From assembly GCF_033095865.1 (NCBI RefSeq), contig NZ_AP019365.1:378001-442000 (forward strand): DNA of 64,000 bases, read 5' to 3'. This document shows positions 8,484 to 16,819 of this stretch, one piece after another; positions within the stretch are counted from its first letter, which is position 1, and every line of letters begins with the position of its first letter. The stretch comes from Pseudomonas sp. KU43P (GTDB lineage Bacteria > Pseudomonadota > Gammaproteobacteria > Pseudomonadales > Pseudomonadaceae). The notes beneath the pieces are model-generated. The model searched no databases. It saw only the letters and a list, made by a program, of their open reading frames with translations, and was not told the DNA's origin. Position numbers and translations under genes: made by a program.

Positions 8484-9026
8484 TCAGCGTTTCGCGCACA
8501 GGTGGGCGGTGGCGCGAATCAGGGCTTGGTGCCGAAGTGGGTCGTTTGTGCGCGTTGCCAGGGCATGGGCCAATTCGCGAGGACAGTTGCCCAGTTGCAA
8601 CTGGTCAAGGCGGCTCAGCTCGAGCAGTAGTGCTGTCTGCAGCTCGTCCAGGCGTGGACGAATTTCATTGGCAAGGTCGAGCCGGGCGGCCGGCGGCCTT
8701 TGTCCGAGCGAGTTCCAGCGGTCGATCAGGCTGTACTGAACAAGTTTGTTGGCTTCGATCTGGTCGTTGAAGAAGGCGGCGGCGCGCTCAGGCGTGAGGC
8801 CGTAGTCGGGTGCCATTTCGCTTACTCGCGAAAGCACTTCCTGCTCGCGCGCCGGCGCGGTGACCGGCAGGTTGTGGTCCCACTTGTGAACCGCCACCGA
8901 GCTGGCCAGGTCCAGCCGCTGTTCGATGCTGGACATCAGCGGGAGGAAGGGAGAGGGTGCAGGCGGATGTGCATGGCAGCCGAGCAAGACGAAGCTGAAG
9001 GTAAGGGGAAGCAGGGCAAGGCGCAT
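8484..9026 (-). CDS. aroQ: Exported AroQ-gamma type chorismate mutase, predicted lipoprotein
   Basis: The 180-residue protein begins with a hydrophobic signal ending in the lipobox LLGC (Cys about residue 17), followed by a Pro-rich linker and an all-helical domain. The helices carry RLDLASSVAVHKW, REQEVLSRV and AAFFNDQIEANKLVQYSLIDRW, the pattern of secreted chorismate mutases (conversion of chorismate to prephenate outside the cytoplasm). I chose the ATG at 9026 because GGAG stands seven bases before it; the ATG at 9038 is in frame but has no comparable site and would put that ribosome site inside the gene. Family assignment is from pattern recognition. The physiological role of exported chorismate mutase is poorly understood. 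Confidence 0.82.
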   Translation of the reverse strand: MRLALLPLTFSFVLLGCHAHPPAPSPFLPLMSSIEQRLDLASSVAVHKWDHNLPVTAPAREQEVLSRVSEMAPDYGLTPERAAAFFNDQIEANKLVQYSLIDRWNSLGQRPPAARLDLANEIRPRLDELQTALLLELSRLDQLQLGNCPRELAHALATRTNDPLRHQALIRATAHLCAKR

Positions 9027-9110
9027 GGTGATCTCCATATTCTAGGAGACTTAAGTGTGCCCATGCGGTCAACTTCTGCTTGTAGGACGCGTCCGATTCA
9101 CGCTGAGCAG

Positions 9111-9142
9111 AAACAAAAACGGCCTTCAGAAGAAGGCCGTTT
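9111..9142 (-). terminator. Terminator downstream of glnA
   Basis: A perfect ten-base stem (AACGGCCTTC at 9118-9127 with its complement at 9132-9141) and a four-base loop. On the minus strand it is followed by a T-rich tail. Confidence 0.88.
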
Positions 9143-9176
9143 CCGGTGATTTCATCGACGCAAGGCGCCGATCAAA

Positions 9177-10583
9177 TCAGCAGCTGTAGTACAGCTCGTA
9201 TTCCAGCGGGTGAACGAAGGTGCGGACCTTGATTTCTTCTTCGCTCTTCAGTTCGATGAAGGCATCGATGAAGTCGTCGGAGAACACGCCGCCCTTTGTC
9301 AGGAACGCACGGCCTTTATCCAGCTCTTCCAGAGCTTCTTTCAGGCTACCGCAAACCTGCGGGATGTCCTTCGCCTCTTCAGGCGGCAGGTCGTACAGGT
9401 TCTTGTCGGCTGCATCGCCTGGGTGGATCTTGTTCTGGATGCCGTCCAGGCCAGCCATCAGCAGGGCTGCGAAGGCCAGGTACGGGTTGGCCGATGGGTC
9501 CGGGAAGCGCGCTTCGATACGGCGGGCTTTCGGGCTGCCGACGTAAGGAATACGGATCGAAGCGGAACGGTTACGGGCCGAGTAGGCCAGCATGACCGGG
9601 GCTTCGAAGCCTGGGACCAGGCGCTTGTAGGAGTTGGTCGACGGGTTGGTGAAGCCGTTCAGGGCCTTGCCGTGTTTGATGATGCCGCCGATGAAGTACA
9701 GAGCGGTGTCGGACAGGCCGGCATAGCCTTCACCCGAGAAGGTGTTCTTGCCGTCTTTCCAGATCGACATGTGCACGTGCATGCCCGAGCCGTTGTCGCC
9801 GTACAGTGGCTTCGGCATGAAGGTGGCGGTGCGGCCGTAAGCGTCGGCAACGTTGTGCACGACGTATTTCAGGGCCTGTACTTCGTCAGCCTTCTTCACC
9901 AGGGTGTTGAACTTGACGCCGATTTCGTTCTGGCCGGCAGTCGCCACTTCGTGGTGGTGAACTTCGACGGTCTGGCCCATTTCTTCCAGTGCGTTGCACA
10001 TGGCAGTACGGATTTCGTGGTCGTGGTCGAACGGCGGAACCGGGAAGTAGCCGCCTTTCACGCCTGGGCGGTGGCCTTTGTTGCCGCCTTCCACATCAGC
10101 GCCGGTCATCCACGAGCCTTGCTCGGAGAAGATCTTGAACATCGAGCCGGAGATGTCCGACTGGAACTTCACTTCGTCGAAGATGAAGAACTCAGGCTCC
10201 GGGCCTGCGAATACGGTGTCACCGATGCCGGTGCTCTTCAGGTACTCTTCGGCGCGCTTGGCGATGCCGCGCGGGTCACGATCGTAGCCCTGCATGCTCG
10301 ACGGGTCGACGATGTCGCAGGTGATGATCAGGGTCGGCTCTTCGGTGAACGGGTCCAGCACGGCAGTGTCGTCAACCGGCATCAGGATCATGTCGGAAGC
10401 TTCGATGCCTTTCCAGCCAGCGATGGAGGAGCCGTCGAACATCTTGCCGACTTCGAAGAAGTCTTCGTCCAGGCCATCACGCGCTGGCATGGTCACGTGA
10501 TGCTGAATGCCTTTGGTGTCCGTGAAACGCAGATCAATCCACTTGACGTCATGATCTTTGATGAGTTGAACCGACTTCGACAT
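9177..10583 (-). CDS. glnA: Glutamine synthetase, type I
   Basis: This 468-residue enzyme makes glutamine from glutamate, ammonia and ATP and acts as a dodecamer. Visible motifs are [13 protein letters not shown] near residue 55, EFFIFDEV, the metal-site block [34 protein letters not shown], the NRSASIRIP block and the adenylylation-site motif [10 protein letters not shown] with the Tyr expected near residue 397. The ATG at 10583 follows GGAGGACAAC; upstream in-frame codons run through REP DNA and are not coding. The leader holds a sigma-54 promoter and two NtrC-type sites. A terminator follows at 9111-9142. Confidence 0.98.
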   Translation of the reverse strand: MSKSVQLIKDHDVKWIDLRFTDTKGIQHHVTMPARDGLDEDFFEVGKMFDGSSIAGWKGIEASDMILMPVDDTAVLDPFTEEPTLIITCDIVDPSSMQGYDRDPRGIAKRAEEYLKSTGIGDTVFAGPEPEFFIFDEVKFQSDISGSMFKIFSEQGSWMTGADVEGGNKGHRPGVKGGYFPVPPFDHDHEIRTAMCNALEEMGQTVEVHHHEVATAGQNEIGVKFNTLVKKADEVQALKYVVHNVADAYGRTATFMPKPLYGDNGSGMHVHMSIWKDGKNTFSGEGYAGLSDTALYFIGGIIKHGKALNGFTNPSTNSYKRLVPGFEAPVMLAYSARNRSASIRIPYVGSPKARRIEARFPDPSANPYLAFAALLMAGLDGIQNKIHPGDAADKNLYDLPPEEAKDIPQVCGSLKEALEELDKGRAFLTKGGVFSDDFIDAFIELKSEEEIKVRTFVHPLEYELYYSC

Positions 10584-10682
10584 GTTGTCCTCCGGATGGT
10601 CTAGAGCGCGGTGGGCCGCTGCCCTGGAAAAAAGGGTGTTGCCGGGCGCGGATAGTCGGCCAAGCTTACCTGCCTCACAAGG

Positions 10683-10700
10683 GAGCAAATTGCATGCCAG
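10683..10700 (-). promoter_or_regulatory. Sigma-54 promoter of glnA
   Basis: CTGGCATGCAATTTGCT on the minus strand matches the -24/-12 consensus. GG is at 10698-10697 and GC at 10686-10685, exactly ten bases apart. The predicted transcript start is near 10674, about 90 bases before the glnA ATG. Confidence 0.85.
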
Positions 10701-10772
10701 TGCCCGAAAATGGCGAGGGCGGGATAAAAGGGGGCGTTTGCGGGCTTCTGCTGCCGCGTTGCTCGGGGAAAA

Positions 10773-10820
10773 TGCACCTTTAAGATGCGGGTTTCTGCCT
10801 TGGTGCACCAATAGCGTGCA
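10773..10820. promoter_or_regulatory. Paired NtrC binding sites upstream of glnA
   Basis: Site 1 (10804-10820) reads TGCACGCTATTGGTGCA on the minus strand, a near-perfect dyad. Site 2 (10773-10789, TGCACCTTTAAGATGCG) is a weaker copy. Their centres are 31 bases apart, three helical turns, and lie at about -107 and -138 relative to the predicted start. That is the spacing known for the enteric glnA enhancer. Confidence 0.8.
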
Positions 10821-10852
10821 TTTAAATGAGGTAGTGCTTCCTTTGAGGGCCT

Positions 10853-10942
10853 CATCGCCGGCAAGCCGGCTCCCACCAGGCAACCCTGCGTCTGAGACCT
10901 GCACCTCCCCTGTGGGAGCCGGCTTGCCGGCGATAAGGCCGG
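10853..10942. repeat. REP pair in the glnA-thiI divergent gap
   Basis: Two inverted REP cores (CGCCGGCAAGCCGGCTCCCA and GGGAGCCGGCTTGCCGGCGA) are separated by about 30 bases. They lie upstream of the glnA enhancer and before the thiI promoter region. The whole 10584-11054 gap holds only this and the control elements listed. Confidence 0.85.
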
Positions 10943-11003
10943 TGCAGGCAATATAAATCCAACCTTCTGTACAAAAGTTGGTCAAATCCTGAGCAATTTC
11001 CGA

Positions 11004-11009
11004 TATAAT
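11004..11009 (+). promoter_or_regulatory. Consensus -10 box upstream of thiI
   Basis: A perfect TATAAT lies 46 bases before the thiI ATG. No good -35 is found at 17 bases; TGGTCA at 10979 is 19 bases away. Confidence 0.5.
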
Positions 11010-11054
11010 TCGCGCCCCTCATTTTCGGCAGGCCCTGCGCGCGCTGTTAAACCA

Positions 11055-12509
11055 ATGAAACTTATCGTCAAAGTCTTCCCAGAGATCACCATCAAGAGCC
11101 GGCCGGTGCGCAAGCGCTTCATCCGCCAGCTCGGCAAGAACATCCGCAACGTGCTCAAGGATCTGGATCCTGAGCTCGCGGTCGATGGTGTCTGGGACAA
11201 TCTCGAAGTGGTCACCCGCGTCGAGGACGAAAAGGTACAGCGCGAGCTGATCGAGCGCCTCACCTGCACCCCGGGTATCACCCACTTCCTGCAGGTCGAG
11301 GAATACCCGCTGGGTGACTTCGACGACATCGTCGCCAAGTGCAAGCAGCACTTCGGCCACCTGCTGGCCGGCAAGCGCTTCGCCGTGCGCTGCAAGCGTG
11401 GCGGCCACCACGACTTCACCTCGATGGACGTCGACCGCTATGTCGGCAGCCAGTTGCGCCAGCAGTGCGGCGCCGTGGGCATCGACCTGAAAACCCCCGA
11501 AGTGCTGGTGCGCATCGAAATCCGCGACCAGCGCCTGTACGTTATCCACAATCAGCACCAAGGCATCGGCGGCTATCCGCTGGGCGCCCTGGAGCAGACC
11601 CTGGTACTGATGTCCGGTGGCTTCGACTCTACCGTGGCAGCCTACCAGATGATGCGTCGTGGCCTGATGACGCACTTCTGCTTCTTCAACCTCGGCGGCC
11701 GCGCCCACGAGTTGGGGGTGATGGAAGTTGCCCACTTCCTGTGGAAGAAGTACGGCAGCAGCCAGCGCGTGCTGTTCATCAGCGTGCCGTTCGAAGAAGT
11801 GGTCGGCGAGATCCTCAACAAGGTCGACAACAGCTACATGGGCGTGACCCTCAAGCGCATGATGCTGCGCGGCGCGGCGCACATGGCCGACCGTCTGGAA
11901 ATCGAAGCGCTGGTTACCGGCGAGGCGATCTCCCAGGTATCGAGCCAGACGCTGCCGAACCTGTCGATCATCGATTCGGCCACCGACAAGCTGGTGCTGC
12001 GCCCATTGCTGGCCAGCCACAAGCAGGACATCATCGACCAGGCCACCGAAATCGGCACCGCCGACTTCGCCAAGCACATGCCTGAATACTGTGGCGTGAT
12101 CTCGGTGAATCCGACCACCCATGCCAAGCGTCACCGCATGGAGCATGAAGAGAAGCAGTTCGACATGGCGGTGCTCGAGCGCGCCTTGGAACGTGCCAAA
12201 TTCATCTCCATCGACCATGTGATCGACGAGCTGGGCAAGGACGTGGAGGTGGAGGAAGTGCGCGAAGCGCTGCCGGGCCAGATCGTCATCGATATCCGCC
12301 ACCCCGACGCCCAGGAAGACGAACCGCTGGTGATCGACGGCGTCGAAGTCCAGGTCATGCCGTTCTACGCCATCAACAGCAAGTTCAAGCAGCTGGATGA
12401 AACCCGCCAGTACCTGCTGTATTGCGACAAAGGTGTGATGAGCCGTCTGCACGCACACCACCTGCTCAGTGAGGGACATGCCAATGTGCGTGTTTATCGT
12501 CCGGCATAA
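11055..12509 (+). CDS. thiI: tRNA 4-thiouridine sulfurtransferase
   Basis: The 484-residue protein has an N-terminal ferredoxin-like/THUMP region (residues 1-165), a PP-loop pyrophosphatase domain with [19 protein letters not shown] (about 180-200) and a C-terminal rhodanese domain (about 400-484) with the persulfide Cys in [15 protein letters not shown]. It adenylates U8 of tRNA and transfers sulfur from IscS to form 4-thiouridine, and it can also feed thiazole synthesis. A rhodanese-extended ThiI is the form expected in gammaproteobacteria. The ATG at 11055 is followed at once by the conserved [15 protein letters not shown]. Confidence 0.97.
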   Translation: MKLIVKVFPEITIKSRPVRKRFIRQLGKNIRNVLKDLDPELAVDGVWDNLEVVTRVEDEKVQRELIERLTCTPGITHFLQVEEYPLGDFDDIVAKCKQHFGHLLAGKRFAVRCKRGGHHDFTSMDVDRYVGSQLRQQCGAVGIDLKTPEVLVRIEIRDQRLYVIHNQHQGIGGYPLGALEQTLVLMSGGFDSTVAAYQMMRRGLMTHFCFFNLGGRAHELGVMEVAHFLWKKYGSSQRVLFISVPFEEVVGEILNKVDNSYMGVTLKRMMLRGAAHMADRLEIEALVTGEAISQVSSQTLPNLSIIDSATDKLVLRPLLASHKQDIIDQATEIGTADFAKHMPEYCGVISVNPTTHAKRHRMEHEEKQFDMAVLERALERAKFISIDHVIDELGKDVEVEEVREALPGQIVIDIRHPDAQEDEPLVIDGVEVQVMPFYAINSKFKQLDETRQYLLYCDKGVMSRLHAHHLLSEGHANVRVYRPA

Positions 12510-12635
12510 GATGCCAGGGCTGTATGGCGGCAGCATCCGCCATCGCCCTCCCGACCGCCGGGCCCGCTGAGCCTTTTAACTTCATATTGGCCGCCTAGAC
12601 TGGCGGCAACCGAATCCTCTGATCGAGATACAGTT

Positions 12636-14456
12636 GTGATCGAAAATCTGCGTAACATCGCCATCATCGCCCACGTTGACCATGGTAAAACCACCCTGGT
12701 CGACAAACTCCTGCGTCAGTCCGGCACCCTGGAGCGTAACGAGCTCAACGACGAGCGCGTCATGGACTCCAACGACCAGGAAAAAGAGCGCGGCATTACC
12801 ATTCTGGCGAAGAACACCGCCATCAACTGGAACGGCTACCACATCAACATCGTCGACACCCCCGGCCACGCCGACTTCGGTGGCGAGGTTGAGCGTGTAA
12901 TGTCGATGGTCGACTCCGTGCTGCTGCTGGTCGACGCCCAGGACGGCCCTATGCCGCAAACCCGCTTCGTGACCAAGAAGGCTTTCGAAGCCGGTCTGAA
13001 GCCAATCGTCGTGATCAACAAGGTCGACCGTCCGGGCGCGCGTCCTGACTGGGTTCTGGACCAGATCTTCGACCTGTTCGACAACCTCGGTGCCACCGAC
13101 GAACAGCTGGACTTCAAAGTCGTCTACGCCTCGGCCCTGAACGGCATCGCCGGCCTGGACCACACCGCCATGGGCGAAGACATGACCGCGCTGTACCAGT
13201 CGATCGTCGACAACGTACCCGCACCGGACGTCGACCGTGACGGTTCGTTCCAGATGCAGATCTCCGCACTGGATTACAACAGCTTCCTCGGCGTTATCGG
13301 CGTTGGCCGTATCGCCCGTGGTCGCGTCAAGCCGAACACCCCGGTTGTCGCCATCGACACCAACGGCAAGAAGCGCAACGGCCGTATCCTGAAGCTGATG
13401 GGTCACCACGGCCTGCACCGTGTTGACGTCGAAGAAGCCCAGGCCGGCGACATCGTCTGCATCAGCGGTTTCGACGAGCTGTTCATCTCCGACACCCTGT
13501 GCGCCCCGGACGCGGTAGAAGCGATGAAGCCGCTGACCGTTGACGAGCCGACCGTTTCCATGACCTTCCAGGTCAACGACTCGCCGTTCTGCGGTAAAGA
13601 AGGCAAGTTCGTCACCAGCCGTAACATCAAGGATCGTCTGGACAAGGAGCTGCTGTACAACGTTGCTCTGCGTGTTCAGGAAACCGATTCCCCTGACAAG
13701 TTCAAGGTATCGGGCCGTGGTGAACTGCACCTGTCGGTACTGATCGAAACCATGCGCCGTGAAGGCTTCGAGATGGCCGTAGGTCGTCCTGAAGTGATCA
13801 TCCGCGAAGTCGACGGCGTCAAGCAGGAACCGTTCGAGAACGTCACCATCGACATCCCTGAAGATTCGCAGGGCAAGGTCATGGAAGAGATGGGTCTGCG
13901 TAAGGGCGACCTGACCAACATGGTTCCGGATGGCAAAGGCCGTGTGCGCCTGGAGTACAACATTCCAGCCCGTGGTCTGATCGGTTTCCGTAACCAGTTC
14001 CTGACCCTGACCAACGGTGCAGGCATCCTGACCTCGATCTTCGATCGCTACGACACCATGAAGTCCGGCCAGATGTCCGGCCGCCTGAACGGCGTACTGG
14101 TTTCGGTCGAGACCGGCAAGGCACTGACCTACTCGCTGGAAACCCTCCAGGCGCGTGGCAAGCTGTTCGTTGAACACGGTCAAGAAATCTACAACGGTCA
14201 GATCATCGGCCTGAACAGCCGCGACAACGACCTGGGCGTGAACCCGACCAAAGGCAAGAAGCTCGACAACATGCGTGCTTCGGGCAAGGACGAAGTCATC
14301 GCCCTGGTGCCGCCAGTTCGCCACACCCTGGAACAGGCCCTGGAATTCATCCAGGACGACGAGCTGTGCGAAGTGACGCCGAAGTCGATCCGTCTGCGCA
14401 AGAAGATCCTGGACGAAGGCGAGCGTACCCGCGCTGCCAAGAAAGCCAAGAACTGA
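12636..14456 (+). CDS. typA: Ribosome-associated translational GTPase TypA/BipA
   Basis: The 606-residue GTPase starts with GTG followed by [19 protein letters not shown], so the P-loop AHVDHGKT is at residues 12-19. Switch [10 protein letters not shown] and the [10 protein letters not shown] specificity motif follow, then EF-G-like domains and the BipA-specific C-terminal part ([24 protein letters not shown]). TypA binds ribosomes and helps 50S assembly and growth under stress or cold. The length is typical. A strong hairpin terminator follows. Confidence 0.97.
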   Translation: MIENLRNIAIIAHVDHGKTTLVDKLLRQSGTLERNELNDERVMDSNDQEKERGITILAKNTAINWNGYHINIVDTPGHADFGGEVERVMSMVDSVLLLVDAQDGPMPQTRFVTKKAFEAGLKPIVVINKVDRPGARPDWVLDQIFDLFDNLGATDEQLDFKVVYASALNGIAGLDHTAMGEDMTALYQSIVDNVPAPDVDRDGSFQMQISALDYNSFLGVIGVGRIARGRVKPNTPVVAIDTNGKKRNGRILKLMGHHGLHRVDVEEAQAGDIVCISGFDELFISDTLCAPDAVEAMKPLTVDEPTVSMTFQVNDSPFCGKEGKFVTSRNIKDRLDKELLYNVALRVQETDSPDKFKVSGRGELHLSVLIETMRREGFEMAVGRPEVIIREVDGVKQEPFENVTIDIPEDSQGKVMEEMGLRKGDLTNMVPDGKGRVRLEYNIPARGLIGFRNQFLTLTNGAGILTSIFDRYDTMKSGQMSGRLNGVLVSVETGKALTYSLETLQARGKLFVEHGQEIYNGQIIGLNSRDNDLGVNPTKGKKLDNMRASGKDEVIALVPPVRHTLEQALEFIQDDELCEVTPKSIRLRKKILDEGERTRAAKKAKN

Positions 14457-14474
14457 GTTAGCTCAGGCTGAATG

Positions 14475-14508
14475 AAAACGCCCCCGGTCGAAAGGCCGGG
14501 GGCGTTTT
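14475..14508 (+). terminator. Terminator downstream of typA
   Basis: A 13-base perfect stem (AAAACGCCCCCGG at 14475-14487 with its complement at 14496-14508) and an eight-base loop, ending in a T-run. Confidence 0.92.
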
Positions 14509-14574
14509 TGTTTGCCTTATGGAAAGTGCCGGTAGGAAGCGGCTGTGTTTCGTGGGTGCGTATTCGACCGTAAG

Positions 14575-14611
14575 CCTAGGTGCCTTGTGGCGCTTGGACA
14601 CCCTGCCTAGG
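14575..14611. promoter_or_regulatory. Spaced dyad upstream of the PqaA-like gene
   Basis: Two CCTAGG palindromes (14575-14580 and 14606-14611) stand 31 bases apart, with an inverted GGTG/CACC pair between them. They lie 31 bases before the ATG at 14642. It could be an operator; no regulator is implied by the sequence. Confidence 0.35.
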
Positions 14612-14641
14612 TTAGTCGGCTCTAACCTTGGAGCTGGAAGC

Positions 14642-16069
14642 ATGAACTGTCGTTACTGGTTGGTTATCCCGTGTCTTGCCGTTGGTTTTCAGGCGAGTGC
14701 GCAGCAGGACTGCAGTGGTCTGCGCCCGCAGGAAGTGGCCCGCTGTCATGTCGAAAAGGTGAGGCAGGCCCCGCTGCAGTACCGGCTTGAGCAGAAGACC
14801 CCCGCAGAGGGCTACACCCTCTATCAATACCGGATGACTTCCCAGACCTGGGCGCCTGAGCCTGTGGTCGAACCCCGCCTGTGGGAGCACCGCGTCGAAC
14901 TGTTCGTGCCTGACGTGGCCTTGCCTGAAAAGGCACTGGTGGTGGTGAACAACGGTGTGAGATTCGGCGAAGAGCAACAAACCCCTGATTACTCGCCCGA
15001 GGCGTTGGGCGTTGTTGCCGTGCAGGCGCGCACCGTTGTGGCGTCGATCAGCGATGTGCCCAACCAGTACGTCACCTTCAGTGATGCGCAAGCGCCGATG
15101 CGCGAGGATGATGCCGTGGCCCACACTTGGGCGCACGCTCTGCACAACGACGCTGCCGCCCCGGAGCTACCGCTGCACTTGCCAATGGCCGCCGCCGCAA
15201 GCCGGGCCATGGACCTCACGACGGATGCATTGCCCGAACTTCGCCTGGAGCGATTCATCATCACCGGCGCATCGAAGCGCGGCTGGAGTTCCTGGCTGAC
15301 GGCCGTGGCCGATGATCGGGTGATCGCCATCGTGCCCAGCGTCATCGATGTTGCCGACACTTCCCGCATGTTGGCAGGCTTGCGCAAGCGCTATGGCGGT
15401 TCATGGCCCTTGGCGCTTTGGCCCTACCAGGCTGCGGGGGTGTTGCAGCAGTTGGGCAGCCCGGCCTTCGAGCGGTTGATGGGGCTGATGGACCCGATGC
15501 AATACCTGGATGAACCCGAGGCTCGACTGGAGATACCGAAGTACCTGGTCTCCGCCAGCGGGGATGATTTCTTCGCCCCTGACCCCGCCACGGACTATCT
15601 ACAGCGAATGCCTGGCCAGACCAGCCTGAGGGTGTTGCCGAATTCGGACCATGGCGGCGTGCGGGCGCATGTCGCCTCTACACTCGTGCCTATGGTTCAG
15701 CGGATCCAGGCCCGTTTGGCGCTGCCTCGCGTGCAGGTAACGCCGAGCCAAGCGTCAGGGCATGTGCAGGTACGGTTATCGGAAATGCCCGTGGCACTTA
15801 AGGTGTGGACTGCGGAAAATCGCACGGACCGGGATTTCCGCCATGCCTGTGGGGTGCGCTATACATCGCAGACGATCACGCCCAGCGAAGCCTTCAGCCT
15901 CGACTGGACGCCGCCGGCGCAAGGCTGGCAGGCGCGGTTCGTGGAAGCGCGGTTTGCCGATGGGTTCATTGCTACCAGCCCGGTCAGCGTGTTGCCGCAG
16001 ACTTATCCCGAGCATCCGCCGGCAGATCAGGGTGGTGCTTGCCGGAGCTTCCCTGCTGGCGGAAAGTGA
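14642..16069 (+). CDS. PhoPQ-activated pathogenicity-related (PqaA-type) alpha/beta hydrolase, secreted
   Basis: The 475-residue protein starts with a Sec signal peptide (about residues 1-21, ending in QASAQ). The body carries VELFVPD, LVVVNNGVRFG and the family signature ITGASKRGWSSWL, where the Ser of GASKRGW is the presumed nucleophile of an alpha/beta-hydrolase fold. LVSASGDDFFAPD and LPNSDHGG later in the chain fit the acid and His regions. These proteins were named for PhoPQ regulation in Salmonella; the substrate is unknown to me. The start at 14642 has GGAG eight bases before it, and the signal peptide begins there. It stands alone between the typA terminator and a REP pair. Confidence 0.83.
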   Translation: MNCRYWLVIPCLAVGFQASAQQDCSGLRPQEVARCHVEKVRQAPLQYRLEQKTPAEGYTLYQYRMTSQTWAPEPVVEPRLWEHRVELFVPDVALPEKALVVVNNGVRFGEEQQTPDYSPEALGVVAVQARTVVASISDVPNQYVTFSDAQAPMREDDAVAHTWAHALHNDAAAPELPLHLPMAAAASRAMDLTTDALPELRLERFIITGASKRGWSSWLTAVADDRVIAIVPSVIDVADTSRMLAGLRKRYGGSWPLALWPYQAAGVLQQLGSPAFERLMGLMDPMQYLDEPEARLEIPKYLVSASGDDFFAPDPATDYLQRMPGQTSLRVLPNSDHGGVRAHVASTLVPMVQRIQARLALPRVQVTPSQASGHVQVRLSEMPVALKVWTAENRTDRDFRHACGVRYTSQTITPSEAFSLDWTPPAQGWQARFVEARFADGFIATSPVSVLPQTYPEHPPADQGGACRSFPAGGK

Positions 16070-16104
16070 GGCAGGCCCATCACATCGATGAGCCTGGGAT
16101 GAGT

Positions 16105-16202
16105 GCGCAGCCCCTGTGTGAGCCGGCTTTCCGGCGATAACCGGCATAGCCGGTGCCATGCCCGCGTTGTCTTCATCGCCGGCAAGCCGGCTCCCACAGG
16201 TA
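16105..16202. repeat. REP pair between convergent genes
   Basis: Two inverted REP cores, the first degenerate (GAGCCGGCTTTCCGGCGATA) and the second standard (CGCCGGCAAGCCGGCTCCCA). They separate the PqaA-like gene and the Cys-cluster gene. Confidence 0.8.
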
Positions 16203-16225
16203 CTGCAGCGGTCCTGGGTATCGAA

Positions 16226-16630
16226 TCAGCGGACGTTGGCCTTCGGTTTGTAGGCGCAATACCCCGGCCGCGGGCCGACTTTCGGGTGATTGCGGCAGGT
16301 ATCCGGGCGCTTGTCATAAATGGTGCACAGCCGGCTCTTACGATCCAGATAGAGGCAATCGTCGTTGCTCATGCGGGTCAGGGTGAAGATCCCCGACTTC
16401 TGGTTGAAGCGCTCGATGATGCCGTCTTTCTGCAGGCGTTTGGCGATGTTCTTCGGCGGCTCGTCCTTTTCGAACTCGTCCACCACGCCAATGCGAATCA
16501 GGTCTTTGATCTTCACTTCCACCGGCAGGGTGCAGCAGGTCGAATGGCAGCCCCCGCACATGTGGCTGGCATAGCGCTGCCAGGTTTCCAGGCGGTCGAC
16601 TTCGGCCGCGGCAATCAGGGTCGTTTTCAT
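16226..16630 (-). CDS. YkgJ-family cysteine cluster protein
   Basis: The 134-residue protein carries the zinc/iron-chelating cysteine cluster of this family: CGGCHSTCC near residue 25, then DDCLYLD, LCTIYDKRPDTCRNHP and GYCAYKP. The spaced Cys residues suggest a bound metal or iron-sulfur cluster. The biochemical role is not established. The ATG at 16630 was chosen because the conserved region begins soon after; a longer in-frame start near 16753 would run through the divergent promoter region of glgP. Confidence 0.8.
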   Translation of the reverse strand: MKTTLIAAAEVDRLETWQRYASHMCGGCHSTCCTLPVEVKIKDLIRIGVVDEFEKDEPPKNIAKRLQKDGIIERFNQKSGIFTLTRMSNDDCLYLDRKSRLCTIYDKRPDTCRNHPKVGPRPGYCAYKPKANVR

Positions 16631-16819
16631 CGTTATATATAAGGCTGGATCACGGTGTTGGGGCGCGCGATCATACCGGAGTTGTTCAATTTGTGAACAA
16701 CCTTTTGCCGGATTCGCAAAGCGGGCATGAAAACTGCGAACCGTGGCTGTCACTCCCTGTCGAAGGGTCTAGTCTCAACACTCTCCCTCCGCTTTCGTCA
16801 ACTTGCCCGAGGATGCCGC

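Noticed and set aside
9210..10604. 464-residue frame antisense to glnA
   Set aside because: Shadow of the glnA coding frame with no recognisable motifs.
10584..10985. N-terminal extension of glnA by 134 codons
   Set aside because: The extension covers the REP pair, the NtrC sites and the sigma-54 promoter; the GGAGGACAAC ribosome site fixes the start at 10583.
16727..16819. 31-codon extension of glgP
   Set aside because: The sequence does not resemble phosphorylases, and a GAGGA ribosome site precedes the ATG at 16820.
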